From positions 77,488-141,487 of the forward strand of contig WSUB01000090.1 in assembly GCA_019633425.1 (NCBI GenBank): a DNA stretch of 64,000 nt, read 5' to 3'. The position numbers and the translations under genes were made by a program. The DNA is from Tulasnella sp. 424 (lineage: Eukaryota; Basidiomycota; Agaricomycetes; Cantharellales; Tulasnellaceae). Under the pieces are notes generated by a model. That model worked only from the letters and a program-made list of their open reading frames with translations, did not search any database and was not told where the DNA came from. Shown one piece after another: positions 24,086 to 36,263 of this stretch. Numbering within the stretch: the first letter of the stretch is position 1; every line of letters starts with the position of its first letter.

Positions 24086-25781
24086 GTCGAGTGGATGGGA
24101 TGAGAGAAGAGGACGAGAGAGAGTTTGGTGGTGGGGGGAGGTGGGACGAATTGGACAGGGGATTACAGTGCAGACGGCGTTTTTTCAGTGTGGGGGGACT
24201 TCACGTGAATTGCAATCCCATCTCACCCCTTCCCAGCCCTTCCCATGTCATGTGCCCCTCAGTTCCTTTCTTCTTTCTCCTGCTAATTGGTCGACAGATG
24301 TAGACTTGGGATCTCCTATCACCTGAAGATCTAAACATCCAGGGAGTGAATAGCGGACAACCAAAGGATGCCATGGATGAAGCGGACAACACGTTACACG
24401 AGATGCAATTGGTCTCACTGTATCTGATGCAGATCAACCCCTCAAGGCCTTTTGTACACTTTCATTTTCTCACCACACCATCCAGCCACTCACAGGTGGC
24501 GCATAAAGCGTGCCCGTCGTCAATACATCCGTGGACCTCATTGCTCCTTCGTGCTACCCCCCCTTGGTGCACCTCCCAACTCGCTCGGTTTTCCGGCGGT
24601 CCGAAGTCCGACAAGCTAAATCGCAGTCTCGGTCAAGTGTTCACCCAATTGCCATGCTTTCCACTACACCTGCCGTCGAGCGCTATCGGAGCACGGCATT
24701 GCGGCGCGTCGTCGGTTTTACTAATGAGTCCGAGCAGAACGTCAAGATCCGACTTACTCTCCGAGCCGACGACATCCTCGCGTGCCTGGGCGGCTGCTAG
24801 GATTCACCTCGGCTTCCGTCGGCGTCAGCTGGATTAACCAATATAACGCGACTACGAATTGCATTACTTATGATGGAAGGCTGCGATAAAAAGCCGGTGG
24901 AATGGGTGTACGACGGAGGACGAGTGCCCAGACATGGACATCCTCGATGTCTTTCTGAGGTCCGTTTACTCCGTGGGGATTCTGTCTCTGGTATCCTCCT
25001 CCCACCCAGTGTTCGAATATATGGAAAAACCGCATGGAAACGCGAGCCATCCAAGTTCAAGTGAACGCCCCTACCCATACTTTACATTTGACATCCTCAC
25101 ACTTGAAACCACAACCTGTGAAGCTCCTCCACTCATCTCGATGTGCAATTCTTGAATACTCCATTTGCTCGGTTACCGAACTCGGGAGGACCCGTGTATT
25201 GAGGAGCGGCTAGCACCCTGCAATGTCTCGGTCGCAGCCGCCGAATAATTCCTGATTACAGCACGCCTTGAGCGCCTCTTAAATTTAGAACGTCCCGATC
25301 ACACGGACCGTCGGCATTGCCCACTTCATTCGTCCAGTGGCGGTGCAAAACCCATGAAGGGCAAACGCGGATAAATACGTGCATACGGCATCTCTCGACG
25401 ACTTCAATTACTTCAACCCTTTCGCCAAGACCCAAGATGACGCTACAAGCCAGACTCATCTGTCAGCAACTTTCTTGGGCTCCCGTTTGCGCTACAGAGA
25501 GGAGCGCGGTTTGAAAAGTCCGCCCTCTTGGCCCATGCCGTCAACCTACTCCCTTGGCAGTCAAGTCCCGACGTCAGCATGTTCTAATATGGTAACTAGT
25601 ACATCGACTATCCGCCGAGCTCGACAGCGTACACAGCCTTGCTCGCGGGTCGATGGGAAAGGGGGGGGAGGTATAAGAAGACGTTGACGGAGTTGGCTGC
25701 TGGGGATCATCAACCAGCTCGCTTTTCAACCTCCCGACCTCCTTTCTATCGACATCAAAGAATCTGCTCTACTATCCCAGA
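24086..25781. other. Long intergenic region
   Basis: About 1.7 kb between the divergent RING and secreted-protein genes. Open frames up to 163 codons (24346-24837) have no domain, no repeats and no paralogue, and look like chance. The region probably contains both promoters. A G-run and GGTATAAGAAG lie at 25661-25680, just upstream of the secreted-protein gene. Confidence 0.45.
25672..25677 (+). promoter_or_regulatory. TATA-like box of the secreted-protein gene
   Basis: TATAAG, 110 nt upstream of the ATG at 25782, follows a G-rich tract and precedes a CT-rich leader. The position suits a core promoter with a leader of about 80 nt. Confidence 0.5.
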
Positions 25782-26642
25782 ATGAAGTCTACTCTTGCTC
25801 TCGCTGTTGCTGCTGCTTTCTTCGCCCTTGGTGTCAAAGCTACTCCCGCCGCCTCGCAAAATTGCTACACCGTCCATGAAGGTTACTTTGCAGTTCATCC
25901 TAACGGTGCGTTCAACGTATCTTCGACTATCTAATTTCAGGTTTGCTCAAGCTACTCTTTCCCTTCTGAAGGTGAGAACAAAGGAGTCACTTTGAACCAG
26001 CACAACCAGGTCGTCTATGGAAAGCCTGGTACGCCTATCCAGGTCAAGTTCCAGGTGCGTCGCCCAGCGACACTCTAAAATCATCTTATGCATTATTCAC
26101 AATAATGCTTGTTGCCCGTAGGCCTGCCCCTCACTCCCTGGCAACTGGCCTAACGAGGATATCCACGTCGGTACGTCATACATATGCCCCCCTCGCTCCG
26201 AGAGATTTGGCTCAATTTTGGGTCAAACTATCGCCTAGGTCGAATCCTCGTTGGCTCAGGCTGCCTTACCATCGACAACCCCGACTCCGCCACTGAGCCT
26301 TACTTTGCCAACGTTGCTGCCTGCTCGAGCAATACCTCACCTTCCGGAGCTCAAACCTGGACATACGGAACTAGCGACGATCGTGGAGTCGTTTACTGGG
26401 TGCGTTCCCTTCTCCAAAATTTCCGCCCACCAATGGCTAGGACGTTTACTGATACAACCGAATATTGTTCATGGGTGTCTTTTGGGAACTCGTAGAGGGG
26501 CCCTCCGAACTCCGCTGGCCACATCGGTTACATGACTTTCGACGGAACAGGTACCCCCATAGTCAGCAAGGCGACTCGTCTCCTCAAGATTGGATGTGAC
26601 AAGCAGTGCGTCAACTTCAGCATTGTTCCGCAATTGGACTGA
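25782..26642 (+). CDS. Small secreted cysteine-containing protein, family not recognised
   Basis: The N-terminus MKSTLALAVAAAFFALGVKA is a clear signal peptide. Downstream exons are well supported: 25941-26054 (VCSSYSFPSEGENKG...VKFQ), 26122-26170 (ACPSLPGNWPNEDIHV), 26239-26400 (GRILVGSGCLTIDNP...GVVYW) and 26496-26642 (RGPPNSAGHIGYMTFDGTG...IVPQLD). The first junction is unresolved: the obvious GT donor gives the wrong phase, and a GTCCAT donor at about 25875 would fit. The mature protein carries about seven cysteines, so disulfides are likely. I do not recognise the family. A 3' partial copy lies at 33060-33473. Confidence 0.72.
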
Positions 26643-26979
26643 AGTGCAAGGTGAAGCAATATGAAGTCCTTCGAAATCCCTGTCGAATACCTCGGTTTTT
26701 TCTCGTCGCCATACGGACTCCTTTCAATATCGTTAGCTAGCCTTCCTCATACACGAATAAAGAAAATTGTTCTACCCCGTGAATATTCTGTCGAAGTCGT
26801 CGCCAATCAGGGAGTCGTCACGAGCTGCATCGTTGTCCGCGTCACATTTCACGGAGGCGGGCTTACCTAATACGCCCCTCACCTGACCTCCATTCCGGAT
26901 CCCCGAAGTCCCAAACTTCTTTCCACCATCCCTCCCACTCTCTCCCCCATCTCCCTCTCTCCCCCGAACACGAAGAAAC
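26643..26979. promoter_or_regulatory. ALDH6 promoter region
   Basis: This 337-nt spacer has CT-rich sequence just before the ATG (about 26900-26975), typical of fungal leaders. The same spacer precedes the ALDH6 pseudogene at 33480-33778, which shows it was duplicated with the block. No other feature is seen. Confidence 0.5.
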
Positions 26980-29394
26980 ATGGCCTCAAAGTCACTCATC
27001 CGTAACGCCTCATCCGCTCGCCTCACCGCAGCTACTAGCCGCACCTACGCCACGCTCTCTCCAAAAGCCCACGCCGCGGCTGAGAAATTGTCCAAATTCA
27101 AAGGCACGAGCGCAACCGGAGGAACGACCAAGAACTTCATCGGTGGAGAGTTCGTCGAGAGCAAAGCTGATAAATTCGTGGAAGTACATGATCCGTCGAC
27201 CCAGACGGTGTTAACTCGTGTTCCGGAGACGACCAACGAGGAATTCAATGCGGCCGTGGACGCGGCGGAGACGGCGTTTAAGACCTGGAGTCGGACGAGT
27301 ATCCTGACGAGGCAGAGAGTTGCCATGGAGTGAGTTCCGAGTTCCGAGCAGTTTTTGGGGACAAGGCATCGTTGACCTTTTCCTTGCGCTACGTACTAGG
27401 CTTCAAGCATTATTACGTGAAAACGCAGATGTGTTAGCATCGAGCATCGTCCTTGAACAAGGCAAGACCTACAACGACGCTCAAGGAGACGTCCTGCGTG
27501 GTCTTCAAGTCGTCGAGACCGCTTGTGGGATCGCAGGAAACATGACCGGAGACAAGTTGGAAGTGAGCAAGGACATGGACACGTATGCTCGTCGTGTGCC
27601 GTTGGGCGTTTGCGCAAGGTGAGAAACCGCTAGGGAGAGGGTCGTTTATGCGACACATCCCTTTGAAAAAAAAGATTCTAACTGATGGGAATTTCTTCAG
27701 CGTCGCACCATTCAACTTCCCCGCGTAAGTGTAAACACGTCGTGGACTCTCCGTTCCTCGATCTCTAACGCCGTTATGAAAATGAAGCATGATTCCCTTA
27801 TGGACTATTCCTCTGGCAACATGTACGGGGAATACCCTGGTCCTCAAGCCATCGGAGCGAGATCCAGGAGCAGCTATGATCATCGCCGAGCTTTGCCAAC
27901 GTGCCGGAATGCCCCCAGGGTGAGCCGCTTTGAACATCTCTAGCTCCGTGTAATGGGTCACAGAAAGTCTCATTATTGTCGTGATCTTCTCCAGAGTCCT
28001 CAATGTGGTCCACGGCACCGTAGGAACCGTCAACAACATCTGCGACCATCCTTCAATCAAGGCCATTAGCTTCGTCGGCGGAGATAAAGCCGGAAAGCAC
28101 ATCTACGAACGGTACGTTAGGCATCATGATCCCCGCTTCCGAGTGAAAGTTAGAGGCGGAGCACTAATGGAGAATCCCATTTGAAAAAATAAAAATCAAA
28201 CGCATGTTCAAAATCTAGTGGTATCCAAAACGGTAAACGCGTGCAAGCAAATCTTGGAGCTAAAAATCACGCTCTCATCATGCCTGACTGTAAGCGAGAC
28301 CACATGATTCTTTTCGGATGTACCCGCTTTTGGGGTTGAATCTGAGCCGAGCGGCCCGCTCCACGTGTTGACGGATAGGTAATAAGAACTTGGCGCTCAA
28401 TTCAATTATCGGTGCCGCGTTCGGCGCAGCTGGTCAGCGGTGCATGGCTATCTCGGTTGGTGAGTGCCCGGTTCTTTCATTCGAGGTCCCTTTGCTTATC
28501 CTCGGTGCCTTGCACAGCGGTCATGGTCGGCACTACCAAGTTTGTTCTCCTCCGTCGGCTTCAGACGAAACAAGCATATTAACGTTCTGATTAATTGGTT
28601 AGGTCCTGGATTCCGGAGATCGTTGAACGGGCTAAGGCTTTGAAAGTCAACGGAGGCTTTGAGCAGGGTGCTGATTTGTAAGATTTTTACGCCACCCCTG
28701 CGCTCGGCATACTCAACCGGGAAATCTCTTTTCTAGAGGTCCTTTGATCAGCCCTGCTGCGAAACGACGCGTCGAAGGGTTAATTCAGTCAGTCGCTGAT
28801 GAGGGCGGCAAGATCCACCTCGACGGCCGTGGAATTGTCGTTCCTCGTTACGAAAAGGGCAACTTCGTGGGACCCACCGTCGTTGAAGCGGTAACCACCA
28901 TGCGGGCCTACAAGTAAGTTTGAATTCATGGCCCCTGCTCTGCATAATGACCGACCCTTGGTACTTTACAGAGAAGAAATCTTTGGTCCTGTCCTCGTAG
29001 TCATTGAAGCTGATACGTTAGACGACGCCATCGCAATCGTGAACGCCAACAAGTATGGCAACGGTGCCGCTATTTTCACTCAGTCGGGTGCCACCGCTCG
29101 CAAGTTCGAAAGCGAAGTCAATGTAGGACAGATCGGAGTGAACGTCCCAATTCCAGTTCCGCTTCCGCAGTTCTCTTGGTCCGGTAACAAGGCTAGCTTT
29201 TTGGGGGATGTTTCGTTCTATGGGAAGCAGGGTCTTAATTTCTACACACAGAACAAGGTAGGCGGATAAAAATTCCTCTTGCTTCGATGCTAACGGGTAC
29301 CTCTCCTCGATTGGTGTAGACCGTCACGAGTCTCTGGCGAGCTGAAGACGCTATCGGGAACAAGGCCTCGGTCGACATGCCTACGATGCGATGA
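26980..29394 (+). CDS. ALDH6A1: Methylmalonate-semialdehyde dehydrogenase (acylating), mitochondrial
   Basis: Twelve exons give 542 aa: 26980-27329, 27400-27618, 27701-27724, 27788-27919, 27995-28111, 28219-28289, 28379-28459, 28518-28539, 28603-28677, 28737-28913, 28972-29257 and 29320-29394. The enzyme converts methylmalonate semialdehyde to propionyl-CoA in valine and pyrimidine catabolism. The N-terminus [20 protein letters not shown] is Arg/Ser-rich, consistent with mitochondrial import. Markers are the NAD-site region [13 protein letters not shown], the catalytic Cys in [16 protein letters not shown], and the family-specific [20 protein letters not shown]. The C-terminus is VDMPTMR. All junctions keep frame. 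It is the intact member of a duplicated block; a dead copy lies at 33779-36172. Confidence 0.93.
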
Positions 29395-29479
29395 TTTACA
29401 AACGGGGTGACCTACATTTGATTTATTGACCCTAGATATAATTCCAGTCTCTCGAATGTCGGCTCCGAGTCTCTGCAGT

Positions 29480-30021
29480 TTATTTCAAGGGTTCTGGGGG
29501 AAAGTTCTCCTTCCACGTGGCCTCGGAAGGGTCCTCGCCCTTGTACCATTCCCGCTTCCAAATCTGGGCCTTCAACTTTACTTCTTCCAGAATCAATTCA
29601 CACGCCTCGAATGCAACTTTTCTGTGCGGCGATGATACTGCGACGATTATGCTTGCTTCTCCGACCGGAACATTCCCAAGCCTGTGGCACACGGCACAGT
29701 GAATGATACTCGGGAATCGATGGCGGACATCGACGAGGATGGAAGTGAGGGTTCGAAGGGCCATGCTTGAGTAGGCCTCGTATTCGAGTCGAACTACCTT
29801 TTTGTCTTTAAGAAGAGGTCAGGGCCGACGCTTAGTATGTGGCGTGGAGCCTAGGGTTTCGGCACACCTTGGAAAGTATCTCGGGTTGTGCCGATGAACA
29901 TCACCTGAGCTCCGGCCTGTTCGCTGTGAATAGTCTTCGAGCACTGGTTGACATCAAGGAGCCCGAAGGTAAGCTCCACGACATCTCCAGCTTCTGTAAT
30001 GACTCGGTCGGCTAAAGACAT
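29480..30021 (-). CDS. MOCS2B: Molybdopterin synthase large subunit (MoaE/MOCS2B)
   Basis: Transfers sulfur to cyclic pyranopterin monophosphate, with MoaD/MOCS2A, in molybdenum cofactor synthesis (cytosol). Exons 29868-30021 and 29480-29805 give 159 aa. The N-terminal half includes HSEQAGAQVMFIGTTRDTFQ. After splicing it continues DKKVVRLEYEAYSSMALR. The family signature [20 protein letters not shown] is followed by [17 protein letters not shown] and [12 protein letters not shown]. Its stop is close to the ALDH6 stop on the opposite strand (convergent). The length matches the family. Damaged copies lie at about 32335, 36264 and 39035. Confidence 0.92.
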
Positions 30022-30768
30022 CTTGGCACGGCTTCTAATGTGGACCAGTTGCAGTGATAATAAGATGTGATGCGGTATTTTCGTGGAGCGAATGACAAGG
30101 CTTGGTGTAGGGAGCCAAGCGCCAACTGGAGAAACCGCTCGGCATCGCCAACCCCAACGGAGAAATTCCGCGTATCTCCGTACAGCAACCAAACCCCCAC
30201 CTCCCAGTCCTAACCACGGGGGATCGACAGGAGTCCAGATTCCGTGCAGTATTAGTAATATCGTCAGTAGGAGTCGGCCCGCCTCGACGCGGCCGAGTCG
30301 GCCGGACCTCTCTCTCGCTACCCGAAAAACATCAGCATTCCTGGAGAACGCACAAAGCTGCAAATCCTCGCTCTTTTCGGGACACTCAGGCAATGCAAAA
30401 TTGTGTTCCGTGGGACTGGTACGCACTAATAGCGGGATCCAGACGCGGTTCAGGACTGTACGGCGCGGCGCTCCGGAAAAGGCTCGGGTAACGCGCAACG
30501 TGCCCACTGGCGCAAGCAGAGAGCCGATCGTATTCTTCGTGGCCCACATTATCCCGTATCTGCTTCATCAGAGATCACATACTGTCCGGTCCCAAACTAA
30601 AAACGCAATTTGCAACCGTGGTCGAATCCGAAACGTCAGGTGCACGGCACCTGCTCCTCTGTCGAAGAACCCTGGGGTATATAACCTCCTCAGTTAGGTT
30701 CGAAAGCCCAAGTAAATACAAACCACTCCCGTGAATACTTCATCGCTCCCTTATTAGCTCCGCCCTTA
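30022..30768. promoter_or_regulatory. Divergent spacer MOCS2B / BTB2-A
   Basis: This 747-nt region separates divergent MOCS2B and BTB2-A. It is repeated, with divergence, at 36799-37528 and 39431-40021. A 204-codon frame at 30083-30697 is not preserved in the other copies, so I do not call it. The BTB-side TATA box lies at 30678-30684. Confidence 0.55.
30678..30684 (+). promoter_or_regulatory. TATA box of BTB2-A
   Basis: TATATAA starts 91 nt upstream of the BTB2-A start codon. The same box sits exactly 91 nt upstream of the ATG in the other two copies, which is strong comparative support. Confidence 0.75.
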
Positions 30769-31914
30769 ATGGCTGGCCCGGTGAGATTCTCGAGCGTCGG
30801 AGACAGGCTGCGCCGCTCATCGCCGATCGGATTCTAGACCGAGATTCGCGTTTCCACTACATTCTTCCCCTCTGCGCTCCTGCCCAATGTCCCAGACGGA
30901 CGTCGCAGTGACCTTATCATACACACCGGGTGCGTCCAAATCGCCATCTTCGACCCGCTTTACGCCAACTGATCCCCCCGTTCCCTCAGCGACACCGTAT
31001 TCTTCTACGTGCATCAGAGCGTTCTCCAAGCAAGGTCGAATAATAACTTCGGCACGCTATTATCGACACGCTATTACTCTCCCTCTATCATCCCACCCGT
31101 TCTTCCCAACGCCCATAATCAACAGCCTGGCATCGGAGACTACGTTGGTGAGGGACGTACACCAAATCTGCCTTCTCCAGTTGGACTGCCGCCAGACCAG
31201 CCAAATTCAATACCCACCATCTTCGTAGGCGAAGAATCAGAGGTTTTCAACATCATCTTACACCTTGCTTATGGCATGTATGTAGCTGGCCCACCGCCCA
31301 TCTGGTCGTCATCGTCTAAGATCCCTTGTTTCCTAAGGCCTTGTGGTCGATACGGCCCCTCGATTGATGTCATAGCGAGTACCCTCGGAGCGTTACCGAG
31401 ATACGGCTTGCCCATCCCAGATCCCGGGGATGAAATCTGGACGGTGTTGCTGAAACAGGTGGAAGTCGATCCCCTACGCGTATACTCTCTCGGCGCTGCC
31501 CACGCGGTCGACATGGTCTGCGTCCAGTCGAGCGAACACACGCTGAGGACCCCTTTATCCTACCTCACCGAAGCGGACGCCATGAACATGGGGGGCATCT
31601 ACCTTAGACGTCTGTTCTTCCTTCATTTTGGCCGACTGGAGGCGTTTAAGCGAATAGTCGCCTCTCCTCCGGAAACGCACGCCGAGACACCAGCCTGCTC
31701 TGAAGTGACTCAGCGCGCAGTCCAGAAGGCGTGGAGTGCTGCTCTCGCGGACCTGCTTTTAGCTGAGATACCACATGCCACCCCAGTGTCATCTATCGTC
31801 TCCGCGTTTGGGCCAATATCCAACTCGACTCGGTGCTCAGACTGCAAGGAGAAGATTCAAGAGCGGATCGCCGCTGTTGTTCAAGGATGGGGCAACGTCA
31901 AAAGAATTATTTGA
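30769..31914 (+). CDS. BTB-domain protein (type-2, copy A)
   Basis: Four exons give 322 aa: 30769-30780 (a 12-nt exon, MAGP), 30838-30929, 30990-31277 and 31338-31914. The BTB fold is seen in SDLIIHTGDTVFFYVHQSVL at residues about 27-46, and the loop before the conserved VFNIILHLAYGM is Pro-rich. The C-terminal half is the conserved block of this Agaricomycete family (PCGRYGPSIDVI, EIWTVLLKQVEVDPLRVYSL, YLRRLFFLHFGR). It ends with a CSDCKEKIQERIA Cys pair and VKRII. The microexon is required because the ATG frame meets TAG in the intron, and all three copies keep the same structure. Role inferred: adaptor; partners unknown. Confidence 0.85.
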
Positions 31915-32097
31915 CCAAACGTACGTACCCTGAGCCTCCCGCCGCACCGGGATCAACTCGTGCCGTAGCATTAACCGTCGAATCTTCTAGAATGTTTACC
32001 ATGAGAACCCGAAAGCGATGAGGGCTGGCCCTCAACTCTATCACTCATTGCGTCATCCCTGTTGAAAAAATCCTCGGGACCCTATTGATCTCCACTA

Positions 32098-32275
32098 AGG
32101 CGAGCTTTTTGGGAGAGTTTCACTCTGTGGGAAGCAGGGTCTCATTTGCTACACACAGAATAAGGTGCGCGAGATGAAAAATCTTTTTCCTTCGATGCTA
32201 ATGAGTGTCTCTCCTCGATCGGTGTAGACCGTCACGAGTCTCTGGCGAGCTGAAGACGCTATCGGGAACTACGAT
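32098..32275 (+). pseudogene. ALDH6 3'-end fragment
   Basis: Only the last two exons of the dehydrogenase are recognisable (KASFLG..., QNK, intron, [14 protein letters not shown]), with the final VDMPTMR lost. It precedes a MOCS2B fragment in the same convergent order as at 29300-29500, so it is the stub of another duplicated block. Confidence 0.75.
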
Positions 32276-32334
32276 GCAATAAACTACAAACGGGACTCTA
32301 TCCTGATTCATCAACCCTAGATATAATCCTAGTC

Positions 32335-32585
32335 TCTCGATCCTCGGCTCCGAGTCTCTGAATTTTGTTTCAAGGGTTTTGGAGGAAAATTCTCCTTCCA
32401 CGTGGCCTCGGAAGGGTCCTCGCCCTCGTACCATTCCCGCTTCCAAATCTGGGCCTTCAACTTTACTTCTTCCAGAATCAATCCACACGCCTCGAATGCA
32501 ACTTTTCGATGCGGCAATGATACTGCGACGATTATGCTTGCTTCTCCGACCGGAACATTCCCGAGCTAGTGACCCACGGCACATT
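32335..32585 (-). pseudogene. MOCS2B 3' fragment
   Basis: A piece of MOCS2B exon 2 ([39 protein letters not shown]) with the 5' part missing. The homology stops at about 32585, inside the sequence encoding the HRLGN signature. It is too short to be functional. Confidence 0.8.
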
Positions 32586-33059
32586 GGATGATAGGTAAAT
32601 CGGTCACTCCCGGGATCTTCGACCCCGGTAGGGATGCTACAATGAAATGCGCAGGTGAAATGACTATCAAAAAATAATAATAGACCCGCCTAAACGGGAA
32701 CTTTCTATCTGTGTCAAAGGAAAGTGCGGTGCAAACCAGGCGGTGCAGCCACAACCACCCACGGAGTCATCTTGAACCTCGGGCACATTTATTACCAAGA
32801 GATATTAGAAACAGCAGAAACGGTATAATAACATACAAAACTCGTGCTCACCCAAATTGTCGGCGGGGACAGCTAAACAGACTTCATTGTTAAGATTGAA
32901 AAGGTCGCGCGAGATGGCAGTACGCTGGAGGAAATGAGGAATTTCTCCTTCGACGAGAAAAGTCAAAGAAAGTAGAATAAAAGAAAAGAAATCCTTACGA
33001 GGTATCTCCCGATATAGCTTGTCACCCCAAATCTCCTCGCCTTTGTAGTGTTAGCTCAA
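32586..33059. other. Breakpoint spacer between duplicated blocks
   Basis: About 470 nt between the truncated MOCS2B fragment and the partial copy of the secreted-protein gene. It matches neither neighbour and has no gene. It is likely the junction filler of the block duplication. Confidence 0.4.
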
Positions 33060-33473
33060 TTCTAGGTCAAAACGCCGTCTAGGTCGAATCCTCGTTGGCT
33101 CAGATTGCCTTACCATCGACAACCCCAACTCTGCCACTGAGCCTTACTTCGCCAACGTTGCTGCCTGCTCGAGTAATACCACCCCTCCCGGAGCTCAAAC
33201 CTGGACTTACGGAACTAGCGACAATCGTGGGGTCGTTTACTGGGTACGCTCCCTCCCCCGAAGTTTTCACTCATCCATAGTTGCGACGCTTACTGATATT
33301 ATTCATGGTACCTTTTGGGAAACTCGTAGAGGGGCCCTCCGAACTCCACTGGCCACACCGATTACATGACTTTCGATGGAACCGGCACCCCATAATCAGG
33401 GCGACTCGTCTCCTCAAGATTGGGTGCGACACCCAGTGTGTCAACTTCAGCATTGTTCCGCAATTGGATTGAA
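33060..33473 (+). pseudogene. Partial copy of the small secreted protein gene
   Basis: Corresponds to the last two exons of the gene at 25782 (GRILVGS, DNPNSATEPYFANVAACSS, then the final exon to IVPQLD). The signal-peptide exon and the next two are absent. In the last exon, bases missing after GTGTP bring TAA into frame. It marks the left edge of the second block. Confidence 0.82.
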
Positions 33474-33778
33474 GGCGAGGTGGGGCTATATGAAGTCCCT
33501 TCAAAGAGGCCGACTCGGTCGAACATCTCGATTTCTCCCCTTCACTATACGGACTTATTTCAATATCGTTAGCTAACCTTCCACATACACGAATATATAA
33601 AGAAATTTGTTCTACCCGGTGAATGTTCTGTCGAGGTCGTCAGCTGCATCGTTGTCCGCGTCAACACTTCACCAGGGGGGCTTATCTAATACGCCCCTCA
33701 CCTGACCTCCACCCCGGATCCCCTCCCAAACTTCTTTCCACCATCCCTCCCACTCCCTCCCCCTCCCCCCTCACCGAA

Positions 33779-36172
33779 ATGGCTTCAGAGTCACTCATCC
33801 GCAACGCCTCATCATCCGCTCGACTCTCCACAGCAGCTACTAGTCGCACCTACGCCACGCTCTCTCCAAAAGCCCACAGCCGCGGCTGAGAAATTGTCCA
33901 AATGGAAAGGCGCGAGCGCAACGTCATCGGTGGAGAGTTCGTTGAGAGCAAAGCTGATAAATGGGTGGAAGTGCATGATCCGTCGACCCAAACGGTGTTA
34001 ACTCGTGTTCCGGAGCCGACCAATGAGGAATTTAATGCGGCCGTGGAAGCGGCGGAGACGGCGTTTAAGACCTGGAGTCGGACGAGCATCTTGACGAGGC
34101 AGAGAGTTGCCATGGGGTGAGTTCTGAGTTCTGAGCATTTTGGGGAGAAGGCATCGTTGACCCTTTCCTGCGCTACGTAGGCTTCAAGCATTATTACGTG
34201 AAAACGCAGATGTGTTAGCATCGAGCATCGTCCTTGAACAAGGCAAGACCTACAACGATGCTCAAGGAGACGTCCTGCGCCGTCCTCAAGTCGTCGAGAC
34301 CGCTTGTGGGATCACAGGAAACATGACTGGAGACAAGTTGGAGGTGAGCAAGGACATGGACACGTAGACTCGTCGTGTTCCGTTGGGTGTCTGCGCAAGG
34401 TGAGAAAGGCTAGGGATACGGTCGTTCACATCGCTTTGAAAACGATTTTAACTGATGGGAACTTCTTAGCGTCGCACCCTTCAACTTCCCCGCGTAAGTG
34501 CAACAACGCCGTGGACTCCCCGGTCCTCGATCTCTAACGTCATGGCCTTCTTCATCCCTAAATGAAGCATGATCCCCTTATGGACTATTCCTCTGGCTAC
34601 ATGTACGGGAATACCCTGGTCCTCAAGCCGGCCGAACGAGATCCGGGAGCAGCCATGATCATCGCCAAGCTTTGCCAACGGGTCGGAATGCCGCCAGGGT
34701 GAGCCGCCTTGAAAATGTCTAGCTCCGTGTAATGGGTCGCAGAAGGTCTCACTATTGCCGCGATCTTCCCCAGAGTCCTCAATGTGGTCCACGGCACCGT
34801 AGGAACCGTCAACAACATCTGTGACCATCCTTCCATCAAGGCCATTAGCTTCGTCGGCGGAGATAAAGACGGAAAGCACATCTACGAACGGTACGTTAGG
34901 CATCATGATCCCCCCTTCCGAGTGAAAGCTGGAGGCGGAGCACTCATGAAGAAACCCCTTTTTTTCTGTTCAAAATCTAGTGGTCTCCAAAACGGTAAAC
35001 GCGTGTAAGCTAATCTTGGGGCTAAGAACCACGCTCTTATCATGCCTGACTGTCAGCGAGAACACATGTTGACGATTCTTTTCGGATGTACCCGTCTTAG
35101 GGTTTCAATCTGACCTTGTGCCCGAGCGGCACGCTCCACGTGTTGACGGGCAGGTAACAAGAACTTGGCGCTCAATTCAATTATCGATGCCGCGTTCGGC
35201 GCAGCTGGTCAGCGGTGCATGGCTATCTCAGTCGGTGAGTGCAGGGTTTCTTCTTTCGTTGTCTGTCTCCGGGTCCGCTTGCTTATCTTCGGTGCCTTGC
35301 ATCGCAGTGATGGTTGGAACTACCAAGTTTGTTCTCAGCCGGCTGCCGACGAAACAAATATTAATATTCTGATTAAATTGGTTAGGTCCTGGATCCCAGA
35401 GATCGCTGAACGGGTCAAGGCTTTGAAAGTCGATGGAGGCTTTGAGCAGGGTGCTGATTTGTAAGATTCTTATGCCACGCCCGCGCCGGCAGCCTCAATC
35501 GGGAGATCTCTTTTCATTAGAGGTCCTTTGATTAGCCCTGCTGCGAAACAGCGCGTCGAAGGATTAATTCAGTCAGTCGCTGATGAGGGCGGCAAGATCC
35601 ACCTGGACGGCCGGAGGATCGTGTTTCCGTGTTACGAAAAGGGTAACTTCGTAGGACCCCTGATCGTTGCACTATGCGGGCCCACAAGTAAGTTTGAATC
35701 CGTCGCCCCTGCTTTACATATTCACCGACCCTTGGTATAATTTACAGAGAAGAAATCTTCGGTCCTGTCCTCGTAGTCATTGAAGCCGATACGTTGGACG
35801 ACGCCATCGCAATCGTGAACGCCAACAAGTATGGCAACGGTGCCGCCATTTTCACGCAATCGGGTGCTACCGCTCGCAAGTTCGAGAGCGAACTTAACGT
35901 AGGACAGATCGGAGTGAACGTTCCAATTCCCGTTCCGCTTCCCCAGTTCTCTTGGTCCGGTAACAAGGCTAGCTTTTTGGGGGATGTTTCGTTCTATGGG
36001 AAGCAGGGTCTCAATTTCTACACACAGAACAAGGTAGGTGAGGCAAAAAAGTCTTCTTTCTTCGATTCTAACGGGCACCTTTCCTCGATTGGTGTAGACC
36101 GTCACAAGTCTCTGGCGAGCTGAAGACGCTATCGGGAACAAGGCTTCGGTTGACATGCCTACGATGCGATGA
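33779..36172 (+). pseudogene. Methylmalonate-semialdehyde dehydrogenase pseudogene
   Basis: A full-length relic of the gene at 26980 with the same exon order. Lesions seen directly are: an inserted base after LSPKAH near 33881, which shifts the frame; deletion of about 20 nt in exon 1 near 33920; TAG replacing the Tyr codon of DTYARRVP near 34365; and altered sequence around the FVGPTVVEA exon near 35660. The 3' third ([35 protein letters not shown]) is well kept. The pattern fits relaxed constraint after a recent duplication. Confidence 0.88.
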
Positions 36173-36263
36173 TTCAAAAACGGGGTGGTCTACATTTGAT
36201 TTATTGACCCTAGATATAATTCCAGTCTCTCGAATGTCGGCTCCGAGTCTCTGCAGTTTATTT

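Noticed and set aside
24346..24837. 163-codon plus-strand frame in the long intergenic region
   Set aside because: No domain, signal peptide, splice structure or duplicate; ends in low-complexity Ser/Arg sequence. Looks like chance.
30083..30697. 204-codon plus-strand open frame between MOCS2B and BTB2-A
   Set aside because: The frame is broken in both homologous spacers (36799-37528, 39431-40021), overlaps the MOCS2B leader and the BTB promoter, and shows no domain.
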